Assembly (NCBI GenBank): GCA_963780165.1
Contig: CAWABB010000001.1
Location: forward strand, 2,108,001 to 2,172,000
DNA from: CAWABB01 sp963780165
GTDB lineage: Bacteria; Bacteroidota; Ignavibacteria; UBA10030; UBA6906
Direction: 5' to 3'
Length of the DNA: 64,000 nucleotides
Part shown: positions 46,954-55,078 of the stretch, piece by piece
Layout: each line of letters begins with the position of its first letter
Position numbering within the stretch: the stretch's first letter is position 1
Notes under the pieces: generated by a model
What the model was told of the DNA's origin: nothing
Databases searched by the model: none
Seen by the model: only the letters and a program-made list of their open reading frames with translations
Position numbers and translations under genes: made by a program

Positions 46954-49149
46954 TCACGCCTCCTCCGCCGCAAACGTGACGAAGTTGACATTCATTCCGG
47001 TGCCGCCCATGAGGGGATCAATCGTGTAGCGCGTGATGAGCTGCGCGTCGCTTGCGCCCTTCTGGAATGCGTGTGTGAGTCCGCGAGCAGTGTGTCCGAA
47101 GCCGTGGACCATGTAGACGCAGTCGGGCCGGATGCGCTCGGTGAGCAGGACCTTGACGCGGTTACTCACGACGCCGTCCTGGTTGCGGAGCCTGACGTAC
47201 GCGCCGTTCTCGAGTCCGTGGCGCTGCCCCGTGCCGGGATGCACCCACACCTCATTCTCCGGCATCATCTCTGAGAGGACGCGGTTCGTGTGCGTTCTGC
47301 TGAACGAGTGCACGGGTGCCCGGCCGTAGAGCAGACGGTAGTAGCCGGGAGGACCTTCCTGGGGCCGTCGGTACACGGGGACGGGGTCGAACCCCGCAGC
47401 CGCCAGCTGGGGCGATGCGAATTCGATCTTTCCTGTCGGTGTCGGAAACACGGCGGGGACGCCTTCTTCGAACGTTGTCGGCTGATGCTTGCCGCGGATG
47501 ATGCCGTTCGTCGTGAGCTCATCGTAGCTGTAACCGGCGGTATCCAGCCGGTGACGGAAATACTGTTCGATATGCTCCCATGGAAAATACTGTGCGAGAC
47601 CCAGCTTCTTCGCGAGCTCACGGGCGATCCACCAGTTCGGCTTCTGGTCGTGGGGCGCCTCAACGACCGGCTGACGCAGCGCAATGAACGGCTCGCGGAA
47701 CCACTCCACGTTCAGGTCGTCGTGCCGTTCAAGGTAGACCGACTCGGGCAGGACCACGTCTGCCCATCCTGCGATCTCGCTCGGGATGACGTCGATGACC
47801 ACCAGCAGATCGAGCTTCTGGATGGCCTTGATTGTCTCCTGCTCGTTCGGGAGGGAGTGCAGGAGGTTCGTGGCGTACACCCACCAACCCTTTACGGGAT
47901 AAGGCTTTTCGGTGAGCGTCGCTTCCCGGATGCCCGTCGTGATGGTCTCGTGGGCAAACGGGTAGCGGTGCCCGGGATTGTCCACCTTCGGCTTGGAGGG
48001 TGTGGGGTAGGGGGGATACGGGTAGCCGGGCACATCCATGCTCACCGGAGTGTAGAAGCCGCCCTTGCGACCCCAGCTCCCGAGGAGAGCGTTCAGGAGC
48101 GCGATCGCGCGGCTGCGCTGCGCGTCATCGCCGTACCATGTCGCGTGCCGGCCCGGGTGCACCAGCGTCGCGGGCCTGTAGCGTGCCATCTCCCGCGCCG
48201 TGGCTCGGATCAGCTCCGGCTGGATGCCTGTTTCGGGATATGCCCACTCGGGCGTATAGCCGCTCACGTGGGCGGCGAGCTGCTCGAACCCGAACCCGTG
48301 AGCTGCGACGTACTCGCGGTCATACAGGCTCTCTGTGACAATCACATGCATCCAGGCGAGGAGCAACGCGAGGTCCGTGCCGGGCTTGATCGCGAGGTAA
48401 TGTTTCGCCTTGCCGGCCGCGATCGAGAAGCGTGGGTCAACCACGATGATGGTCGCGCTGCGATCGACCGCTTCGGCGAACTCCTGGACCTGCGTGTTGT
48501 GCATGTTCTCGCCGAGGTGACTGCCGATGAGCACAAGGCACTGCGCGTTCTTGATGTCAGTGCGTTCGGGCGAGCTCACGTCCTCGCCGAACGTGAGCCG
48601 AAAGCCGACGTCGCGCGGCCCGCGGCACTGCGCAAACGACGGGGCTGCGATGTTCGGCGACCCGTACGCCTTCAGCGTATGCTTCAGGAAGTTGCCGCCG
48701 ATGCCGTGGCTGAAGAACGCCATCGCTTCGGGTCCGTACTCGGCCTTGATGCGCTGCATCTTCTCGGCAACCTGCCCGAGGGCATCGTCCCACGTGACCG
48801 CGACCCATTGCTCCTCGCCCCGGAGCTTCGCGCGGACGAGGGGCGAGCGCAGCCTGTCCGGGTCGAAATGAGCGCCCACGCCGCCGGTGCCGCGAGGGCA
48901 CAACCGTCCGTTGCTGAGCGGGTCGAGCGGATTCCCTTCCACTTTCCAGAGGGTGCCGTCCTTCACGTATGCGATGGCGCCGCATTTCCAGAAGCAGACG
49001 TCGCAGAATGTGGGGACGGTGCGGATCCCCTTTTCCGCGCTGGCTTTCGATGCGGTCGTGCTGTTGCAGCCAACGGCGGACATGGCCGCCACAGCGCTTG
49101 CCGCTGCGCCGGTGATCTTCAGAAACTTGCGCCGTGAAAGGTGATTCAT
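46954..49149 (-). CDS. Molybdopterin oxidoreductase, polysulfide/thiosulfate reductase PsrA/PhsA type
   Basis: 731 residues. A TAT signal (SRRKFLKITGAAASAVAAM, residues 5-23) directs it to the periplasm; it runs into AVGC (25-28), so a lipid-anchored Cys28 is conceivable. The 4Fe-4S motif is Cys49, Cys52, Cys56 and Cys84. Cys175 in SFAQCRGPRDVG is placed like the Mo-ligating Cys of PsrA, favouring polysulfide, thiosulfate or related sulfur reductases over Ser or Asp ligated enzymes. MGD-binding blocks follow (VLIGSHLGENMHNTQVQEF, VDPRFSIAAGKA, YATNLLHSLPNEQET, GFGHTARGLTHAFQKGASDA). Tetrathionate or arsenic compounds remain possible substrates. Confidence 0.9.
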   Translation of the reverse strand: MNHLSRRKFLKITGAAASAVAAMSAVGCNSTTASKASAEKGIRTVPTFCDVCFWKCGAIAYVKDGTLWKVEGNPLDPLSNGRLCPRGTGGVGAHFDPDRLRSPLVRAKLRGEEQWVAVTWDDALGQVAEKMQRIKAEYGPEAMAFFSHGIGGNFLKHTLKAYGSPNIAAPSFAQCRGPRDVGFRLTFGEDVSSPERTDIKNAQCLVLIGSHLGENMHNTQVQEFAEAVDRSATIIVVDPRFSIAAGKAKHYLAIKPGTDLALLLAWMHVIVTESLYDREYVAAHGFGFEQLAAHVSGYTPEWAYPETGIQPELIRATAREMARYRPATLVHPGRHATWYGDDAQRSRAIALLNALLGSWGRKGGFYTPVSMDVPGYPYPPYPTPSKPKVDNPGHRYPFAHETITTGIREATLTEKPYPVKGWWVYATNLLHSLPNEQETIKAIQKLDLLVVIDVIPSEIAGWADVVLPESVYLERHDDLNVEWFREPFIALRQPVVEAPHDQKPNWWIARELAKKLGLAQYFPWEHIEQYFRHRLDTAGYSYDELTTNGIIRGKHQPTTFEEGVPAVFPTPTGKIEFASPQLAAAGFDPVPVYRRPQEGPPGYYRLLYGRAPVHSFSRTHTNRVLSEMMPENEVWVHPGTGQRHGLENGAYVRLRNQDGVVSNRVKVLLTERIRPDCVYMVHGFGHTARGLTHAFQKGASDAQLITRYTIDPLMGGTGMNVNFVTFAAEEA

Positions 49150-49634
49150 AGAGTCTGGTCGGGCAATGGTGAGCTATGGGCGAGAGTCAGTGCGGTGATT
49201 GTCTGCTTCAATGAATCGCAATCGCTCATGTACTGATAGACGATACAGTCCCGGCACTCGGCGGTGCCGCACCGCCACGGTTTTGATGTGATGGTCCAGC
49301 ACGGCGAGCCGATCGTCGTGACCGCGCTGCAGGTGGAGCGGGCCTCCGGCGGGCATCCCATAAGGGACCAGCACGGCACCATCGACAGCAGGGTGCGGAT
49401 GCCGGCGATGCCGATCTTCTTCTCGATGATTGTCCGGCGGAGGCAGCGGATGCGCTCGAGGTCACTGTCTGAAAAGAGCCGGTGCCCCGAAGGCTTCCGG
49501 TATGGGAGGACGAGCCCTTCGCGCTCGTAGAGGCGGATGGTCGGGACTGAAATGCCGAGCATACGGGCGGCGGTCCCAATGGGGTGCCATCGCTCTACAG
49601 ACCGGGGCGAAACGTGTGCGGATTGCTGGGTCAA
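49146..49634 (-). CDS. MerR family transcriptional regulator with Cys-rich C-terminal domain
   Basis: 162 residues. The winged helix-turn-helix is HPIGTAARMLGISVPTIRLY and EREGLVLPYRKPSGHRLFSD, followed by a dimerisation helix (LERIRCLRRTIIEKKIGIAG). The effector part (about residues 85-155) contains eight Cys, grouped as PCW...GC, TC, PCW, RCG, ECRDC and SDC, enough to bind a metal, a 4Fe-4S cluster, or sulfur chemically. It overlaps the psrA start by 4 nt, so it most likely autoregulates the psr operon. The start is TTG at 49634, without a clear ribosome binding site, and is uncertain. Confidence 0.88.
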   Translation of the reverse strand: MTQQSAHVSPRSVERWHPIGTAARMLGISVPTIRLYEREGLVLPYRKPSGHRLFSDSDLERIRCLRRTIIEKKIGIAGIRTLLSMVPCWSLMGCPPEARSTCSAVTTIGSPCWTITSKPWRCGTAECRDCIVYQYMSDCDSLKQTITALTLAHSSPLPDQTL

Positions 49635-49648
49635 TGCTGTGCGGGAAA

Positions 49649-49680
49649 TCTACAGTTTTGACTGGCAGATATTGTGCCAA
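49649..49680 (-). promoter_or_regulatory. Possible MerR-type promoter/operator of the psr operon
   Basis: On the minus strand, TTGGCA (49680-49675) and TGTAGA (49654-49649) are 20 bp apart, the long spacing seen in MerR-controlled promoters. An inverted repeat TGGCA-N7-TGCCA (49663-49667 with 49675-49679) overlaps the -35 side. It is not centred in the spacer, so the match is partial. Confidence 0.35.
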
Positions 49681-49784
49681 GGGGAACGAGTGAAAATGCG
49701 GCCGAATGGTGGAGTCTTGGAACTCTTTTTGCCATTTTTGAGAGTGGGATGGCCGTGGTTCCTGCATCTGGAAGGGAGAATCCG

Positions 49785-50087
49785 ATGAAGATCCTGGTCC
49801 TTGAGAAGCCGTTGTCGCATCCATCGGCGGACGCATTCGAGCCGTTCCTTCGCGAGGAAGCTGCCCGCGTGTGGAGTCTGTGCAAGGAGGGAGTGATCCG
49901 CGAGATCTACTTCCGCGCGGACCGGAGGGAGGCAGTCCTCCTGATGGAAACGATCGACGCTGATGATGCGAGGAAGATCCTCTCGACGCTGCCGCTCGTG
50001 CGGGAGAACCTCATCTCATTCGATGTGATCCCGCTCGTGCCGTATTCGGGATTTGAGCGGCTGTTCACATCGCCCGGCGCGTCATGA
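49785..50087 (+). CDS. Small protein of the muconolactone isomerase/YCII-like (dimeric alpha-beta barrel) type
   Basis: 100 residues from the ATG at 49785, with GGGAG 7 nt upstream. The pattern MKILVLEKPLSHPSADAFEP, then LCKEGVIREIYFRADRREAV, LLMETIDADDARKILSTLPL and ENLISFDVIPLVPYSGFERL is that of YCII or muconolactone isomerase-like domains. Such proteins are monooxygenase-like or act as small binding proteins. It is divergent from the MerR/psr operon, so both may share the 150-bp control region. I cannot give its reaction. Confidence 0.7.
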   Translation: MKILVLEKPLSHPSADAFEPFLREEAARVWSLCKEGVIREIYFRADRREAVLLMETIDADDARKILSTLPLVRENLISFDVIPLVPYSGFERLFTSPGAS

Positions 50088-50159
50088 ATGGGGTGCGAAG
50101 ACTCCCTGGGCCGGGCCATGATGCAGACTCCTTCCTTGCTGCCCCGCCCCCAACATGAA

Positions 50160-50195
50160 CGTGCCCGGCACCTTCCTGAGAAAGCGCCGGGCACG
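50160..50195. terminator. Hairpin between convergent genes
   Basis: A 10-bp perfect inverted repeat (50160-50169 with 50186-50195) with a 16-nt loop, between the stop codons at 50087 (+) and 50227 (-). No T tract follows on either strand, so termination is inferred from position and stem only. Confidence 0.5.
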
Positions 50196-50226
50196 CACGG
50201 TCCCGGACTGCGTTGAGCGAGTGGTT

Positions 50227-53200
50227 CTACTTGCTCTTGTCGGGATACGGGGGCGGCGGAGCGAGTTTCGGCGGATTCTTCGCCATCAGATCCTTGATCA
50301 CCTCGATCGCCTTGTTGAGCTGCTCGTCCTCTCCGGCGAACTCCTTCGCCGGATCGTTGTCGACGTAGATATCAGGCTCAACACCCTTCCCCTCCATGAT
50401 CCATTCCTTCCCCTCGACGTCGTACCGTGAGAATTCAGGCCGGTTGAGAAATCCACCGTCCAGGAGCGGGAGCGTCCCACGGATCCCCACGACGCCGCCC
50501 CACGATCGCTTGCCGATCACCGGCCCGATCTTGTGCTTCTTGAATCGGTACGCGACGATATCGCCGTCGGACGCGGAGAACTCGTCAAGGAGCATCACCT
50601 TCGGCCCGATGATCGCGCCGTCCGGATTCGGCCCGTACGATGTGTTCCGCGAAATCGTGATCATGGCAATCTCGCGGCGCAACCGCTCGATGATCTGCGG
50701 CGAGACGTTGCCGCCGCCGTTGCCGCGTACGTCAACGACCAGCCCGTCCTTGCGGACCTGCGGGTAGTAATACTTCACGAACTGGTTGAGTCCGCCGACG
50801 CCCATGTCCGGGATGTGTACATACCCGACCTTCCCGCCGGTGGCCTTTGACACCTTCTCGATGTTCCCCTGGACCCACTTGTGATAGTAGAGCTCGCGCT
50901 CGTCGTCGGTCGGGATGACCACGGTGGTCCTGCTCCCGGACATCGTTGGTGAGCTGTTCAGCGTCAGGGTGACCTGCTTTCCGGGCTTATTCACAAGCGC
51001 TTCGGAAATGTCATGCATCTCGTTTGTGGGTTTTCCGTCGACCGCCAGGATGTAGTCGTCTTCCCTGGCGTTCACGCCGATCTCCGTCAGGGGCGAGCGC
51101 AGGTCGGTCTCCCAGTTCTGTCCCTTCAGGATCTCCCTGATCCGGAAGTATTTCGTATCGGGGTCGCGCTCAAGCCGTGCGCCGAGCAGTCCCATCTGAA
51201 CACGCGACGCCTGCGGATAGTCGCCGCCCCCGACATACGAATGGCCCACGTTCAGCTCTCCGATCATCTCGCCGATGATATAGGTGAGGTCCGCACGGTG
51301 GTTCACATAGGGGAGGAGGGCCGAGTATCGCTGCCTCATCAATGGCCAGTCGACGCCATGGAGGTGCGGGTCATACACGAAATCCCGCATCTGGCGCCAG
51401 CTTTCGTTGAAAATCTGGTTCCATTCAGCCTTTCGGTCCAGCGTCACCGACATGTCCGCCAGGTTCAGGCGGTCCTTCAGGTCGAGCTTGCCCGTCGGGA
51501 GGTCGATGATGTAGTGTGCTCCGCCGCTCCCCAGGATCATCTTCTTCCCGTCGGCCGAGATTTCGTAACCGTTGACTTCGCCCAGCTCGGTCTCCTTCTG
51601 TTTGTCGAGGTCGTACATGACGAGCGAAGCCTTCTGGTCCTTCGTTCCCTGGCGGATGTAGTACACTTTATCACCCACGGACTGCAGATTCCGATATCCC
51701 GATGGCGTCACCGGGAGGACGGCGATGCGGTCCTGCATACCCTCGAGCGTCACCGCGATCGGCTTGACCGCATCCGGCTTTTCGGCCTTCTTGGCGTCGG
51801 ATTTGTCTTTCCCCTTGTCCTTGTCGGTGTCCTTGGCGTCCGATGGGGCCTTCACCTCGTCGCTCTTCGGCGCGAACGGGGATTGCGTGTCGGCAGCGAG
51901 CGTCACAAGATAGACACGGGACATATCGACATAGATGTGGTTCCACTCGGTGCGGCCATACATCGGGCTGAAGCTCCGGTCGGAGACGAAGAAGAGGTAT
52001 TTGCCGTCGGAGCTGAACGCGGGCTCATACGAATCGAACCAACCGTCGGTGACTTCGGTGGTCTTCTTCGAATCGAGCGAGTAGAGCTGTATGGTCGTCA
52101 TCCGGAGGTCTTCCGGCTGGGCGAACGCGATCCACCGGCTGTCGGGAGACCAGGTGTACGCGGCGTACTCATATGCCGTCGCCTGCGCGACCTGTGTCAC
52201 GGATTTGCCCGACACGTCCACATACTGCAGGCGCAGTTTCTTGTCGGCCCAGAGGAGCTTCTTACTGTCGGGCGACCAGAGTGGCTGGTACTTGTACGTG
52301 TCGCCGTCCTTTGTCAGCTGGGTCGGCGTGCCCAGGCCGTCCTGCGGACGGATGTAGATCTCATCCTCGCCCGACTCATCCGATATGTACGCGATCCATT
52401 TTCCGTCGGGCGACCATTTCGAGTTGCGTTCGTGGACGCCCGGCGTGGAGGTGATGTTGCGGACATTGCCGTTCTTTGCCGGGACCGTGAAGACGTCGCC
52501 CCGGGCGCCGAAGAGTGCCCGGTTCCCGTCGGGAGAGATCTCGTAATTTGTGATTTCCTTGCTGACATCCCGAATCCCGCCGCGACCCACGGCGAAGTCC
52601 TCCAGGACCGTAATCGGGAGGCGCTCGGCTTTTTCCGTGGCCAGGTCCATACGATAGATGTATCCGCCGTTTTCGAAGACGATGGCGTTGTCGCCAATGG
52701 ACGGGAACTTGACGTCATACTCGGTGAAGGAGGTGAGTTTGCGCGTCTGCTTCGTGGTCAGGTCGACCGCATAGAGGTTCATCCGTCCGATCTCGTCCCG
52801 GTCGGACGCGAAGTAGACGGTGTTCCCTTTCCACATCGGGATGATGTCCTGGCCCGGACTGGAGGCCACGTTCGTGGTGGCCTTTGTGTCGAAATCGTAC
52901 AGCCAGATGTCGTCCGCCTGTCCGCCGCGGTATCGCTTCCAGGTACGGAACTCGCGGAACACGCGGTTGTATACCATCTGCTTTCCGTCGGACGAGAAGG
53001 CGCAAAAGCCCCCGCGGGGGAGGGGAAGCTGGGTGGATGGTCCTCCCGCGCTCGGGACCGCGTAGAGCTGCCCCTTGAAGTCGTTTGCCTCGTGCATGCG
53101 CGACCGGTACACGATCGTGTTTGCGTCGCGCCAGGCCATCACAATATTGTTCGGCCCCATGCGGTCGGAGACGTCATCGCGCCCCAGCGTCGCCGTGTAC

Positions 53201-53508
53201 GTCAGCCGCTTCGGTGTCCCGCCCTCGGCGGGCATCAGGTAGACCTCCGTGTTGCCGTCATACTGCCCGGTGAATGCGATGGACTTCCCGTCGGGCGAGA
53301 ACCGGGCGAACATCTCGTATCCGTCGTCGGATGTCAGGCGCCTGGCGACGCCTCCGGTTGCGGGGACCGTGAAGAGATCGCCGGCGTAGCTGAACACGAT
53401 CTGGTTCCCGTGAATCGCCGGGAATCTGAGCAGGCGCGTGTCTTCCGCGAACGACATCGCCGCCAGCAGGGTCATCAATGCCGTACCGATGAATCCTCGT
53501 GCGGTCAT
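50227..53508 (-). CDS. Tricorn-like S41 family protease, secreted
   Basis: 1093 residues from the ATG at 53508 (AAGGA 7 nt upstream). A signal peptide (ARGFIGTALMTLLAAMSFA) is followed by two beta-propeller regions built of blocks such as FARFSPDGKSIAFTG, SKWSPDGKWIAYISD and PLWSPDSKKLLWAD. A Lys/Asp-rich linker lies near residue 575 (TDKDKGKDKSDAKKAEKPD). The C-terminal PDZ and S41 domains carry NVGHSYVGGGDYP (His-Ser pair) and SASDGDIVAYRFKKHKIG with the nucleophile Ser, then RSWGGVVGI, as in archaeal tricorn protease and its bacterial homologues. Degrades peptides, here presumably in the periplasm. Confidence 0.93.
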   Translation of the reverse strand: MTARGFIGTALMTLLAAMSFAEDTRLLRFPAIHGNQIVFSYAGDLFTVPATGGVARRLTSDDGYEMFARFSPDGKSIAFTGQYDGNTEVYLMPAEGGTPKRLTYTATLGRDDVSDRMGPNNIVMAWRDANTIVYRSRMHEANDFKGQLYAVPSAGGPSTQLPLPRGGFCAFSSDGKQMVYNRVFREFRTWKRYRGGQADDIWLYDFDTKATTNVASSPGQDIIPMWKGNTVYFASDRDEIGRMNLYAVDLTTKQTRKLTSFTEYDVKFPSIGDNAIVFENGGYIYRMDLATEKAERLPITVLEDFAVGRGGIRDVSKEITNYEISPDGNRALFGARGDVFTVPAKNGNVRNITSTPGVHERNSKWSPDGKWIAYISDESGEDEIYIRPQDGLGTPTQLTKDGDTYKYQPLWSPDSKKLLWADKKLRLQYVDVSGKSVTQVAQATAYEYAAYTWSPDSRWIAFAQPEDLRMTTIQLYSLDSKKTTEVTDGWFDSYEPAFSSDGKYLFFVSDRSFSPMYGRTEWNHIYVDMSRVYLVTLAADTQSPFAPKSDEVKAPSDAKDTDKDKGKDKSDAKKAEKPDAVKPIAVTLEGMQDRIAVLPVTPSGYRNLQSVGDKVYYIRQGTKDQKASLVMYDLDKQKETELGEVNGYEISADGKKMILGSGGAHYIIDLPTGKLDLKDRLNLADMSVTLDRKAEWNQIFNESWRQMRDFVYDPHLHGVDWPLMRQRYSALLPYVNHRADLTYIIGEMIGELNVGHSYVGGGDYPQASRVQMGLLGARLERDPDTKYFRIREILKGQNWETDLRSPLTEIGVNAREDDYILAVDGKPTNEMHDISEALVNKPGKQVTLTLNSSPTMSGSRTTVVIPTDDERELYYHKWVQGNIEKVSKATGGKVGYVHIPDMGVGGLNQFVKYYYPQVRKDGLVVDVRGNGGGNVSPQIIERLRREIAMITISRNTSYGPNPDGAIIGPKVMLLDEFSASDGDIVAYRFKKHKIGPVIGKRSWGGVVGIRGTLPLLDGGFLNRPEFSRYDVEGKEWIMEGKGVEPDIYVDNDPAKEFAGEDEQLNKAIEVIKDLMAKNPPKLAPPPPYPDKSK

Positions 53509-53616
53509 TGGTATTCCTTCAGAATGATGGGAGAGGAGAGAGGGACAAAGACATATTCTTTTGTATACGGATGCACGGAGACCGGGGTTGCATCTGTTCC
53601 CGGCGCGGGGTACAGC

Positions 53617-53638
53617 ACGCCCGGCGCAGGACGGGCGT
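53617..53638. other. Short hairpin between pntA and the S41 protease gene
   Basis: A 7-bp inverted repeat (ACGCCCG with CGGGCGT) around 8 nt, in the 189-bp gap downstream of the pntA stop. On the minus strand no T run follows. The rest of this gap holds no gene I can support. Confidence 0.3.
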
Positions 53639-53697
53639 TTGCCGGGGTGTCGGATGGTGGTACAGCGGGTGAACACGCTGAGCCGTATGCCGCGTCC

Positions 53698-54849
53698 TCA
53701 GGCTGACTTCTGGCCCAGCGCGTCGCGCACGGAGGCGTTCGCGATTGCACCGTCGTGCGTGATGCAGGCTCCCTTTGCGATCTCGTCGTCGAAGTTCGCC
53801 ACGGCGGCCCCCTTTGGATACAGCGTCTGGATCAGGCTGAGGAGATTCCGGGCGTACATCATGCTTGCGTCGTGCGGGACAAGGGCCGGAAGATTGACGG
53901 CTCCAATGATCGTGACACCGTTGACAACAACGGTCTCGCCTGCCCGCGTCGCTTCGCAGTTGCCGCCCTGTTCGGCGGCGAGATCCACGATGACGCTGCC
54001 GGGCTTCATGGTCTTCACCATGTCGGCTGTGATCAACACGGGCGCGCGCTTGCCGAACACCTGGGCCGTAGAGATCACCACGTCCACCTTCGGAAGGCGG
54101 GTCGCGATGGCCTCCTGCTCCTTCTTCAGAAACTCGTCGGACATCTGTTTCGCGTAGCCGCCGGTGCCTTCTGCGTTTTCCGAGACTTCCATCTCGAGAA
54201 ATCCCGCGCCGAGGCTTTTCACCTGCTCTTTGACCGCGGGACGCGGATCGAACGCTTCGACGCGTGCGCCGAGTCGGCGGGCTGTCGCGATTGCCTGCAA
54301 GCCGGCGACGCCTGCCCCGAGGATCAGCACGTTAGCAGGAGGGATGGTCCCGGCGGCGGTCATCAGAAGGGGGAACATCTGTCCAAGTCGATCGGCGGCG
54401 GCGAGCACGGCTTTGTACCCTGCGATCGTTGCCATGGAGCTGAGCGCATCCATGCTCTGTGCGCGCGTGATGCGGGGGATGTACTCCATCGCGAAGCTGG
54501 TGACCTTGCGCCGGGTGAACTCGCCGACGACCTGAGGATTCGCAAGCGGCGCGAGAAACCCGACATACGTCGAGCCGGGCTTCAGGAGAGCGGCCTCATT
54601 GACAGATCCCCCGACTGCCGGCGGCTGCACCTTCACGACCATTGCAGCTTCCGTTGCCACCGCCGCAGCATCCGGGACGATGCGGGCTCCCGCCTGCGTG
54701 TAGGCATCATCCGGGAACCCGGCTGCCCGCCCCGCACCCGCCTGAACGACGACTTCATGGCCCTCCTTTTTCAGTGGACCGACGACCTGGGGGACGATGG
54801 CGACGCGTGTTTCGCCGGAGGCGGTTTCTTTGAGGACGCCGATGATCAT
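53698..54849 (-). CDS. pntA: NAD(P) transhydrogenase alpha subunit, part 1 (AlaDH/PNT family)
   Basis: 383 residues. IGVLKETASGETRVAIVPQV, the RITRAQSMDALSSMATIAGY helix (substrate-like loop) and the nucleotide fold VLILGAGVAGLQAIATARRL, VEAFDPRPAVKEQVKSLGA and AVNLPALVPHDASMMYARNL match PntAA, the soluble domain I of proton-translocating transhydrogenase. RITRAQSMDALSSM is the PntA type; alanine dehydrogenases have a different loop. Unusually, neither the membrane part pntAB nor pntB follows: the next gene is the S41 protease. They may be elsewhere, or the protein works alone. Confidence 0.88.
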   Translation of the reverse strand: MIIGVLKETASGETRVAIVPQVVGPLKKEGHEVVVQAGAGRAAGFPDDAYTQAGARIVPDAAAVATEAAMVVKVQPPAVGGSVNEAALLKPGSTYVGFLAPLANPQVVGEFTRRKVTSFAMEYIPRITRAQSMDALSSMATIAGYKAVLAAADRLGQMFPLLMTAAGTIPPANVLILGAGVAGLQAIATARRLGARVEAFDPRPAVKEQVKSLGAGFLEMEVSENAEGTGGYAKQMSDEFLKKEQEAIATRLPKVDVVISTAQVFGKRAPVLITADMVKTMKPGSVIVDLAAEQGGNCEATRAGETVVVNGVTIIGAVNLPALVPHDASMMYARNLLSLIQTLYPKGAAVANFDDEIAKGACITHDGAIANASVRDALGQKSA

Positions 54850-54903
54850 GGGTGCGAGAGGTTTGTGAGGGTTCCGGGGAGAACTGTCGATGAGTCTTCA
54901 ATA

Positions 54904-54932
54904 AAAATACGAAAAGGGCGCAAAAGCTTCAA
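54904..54932 (-). promoter_or_regulatory. Promoter of pntA
   Basis: On the minus strand: -35 TTGAAG (54932-54927), 17-nt spacer, -10 TATTTT (54909-54904); leader of about 48 nt. Confidence 0.65.
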
Positions 54933-55012
54933 GGGAGCCAATCCTGTTATGAGGGGACGGCCGCGCCCTGCTGCAGGCAGAGGGCGCCCGCTTGATCTCC
55001 CGGGGGTCCATG

Positions 55013-55041
55013 TTGACTCGTTGCCGGTTCCCCTCTATCTT
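55013..55041 (+). promoter_or_regulatory. Promoter of the alpha/beta hydrolase gene
   Basis: -35 TTGACT (55013-55018), 17-nt spacer, -10 TATCTT (55036-55041), followed 38 nt later by the GTG at 55079. It lies inside the longer open frame, which therefore cannot all be translated from this promoter. Confidence 0.65.
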
Positions 55042-55078
55042 GTGGTGTTCAGTTCGCCCACAGCATTCGGACGCACCT

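Noticed and set aside
49658..49663. TTGACT on the plus strand as -35 box for the gene at 49785.
   Set aside because: Nothing like a -10 lies 16-19 bp downstream; the sequence there is G-rich.
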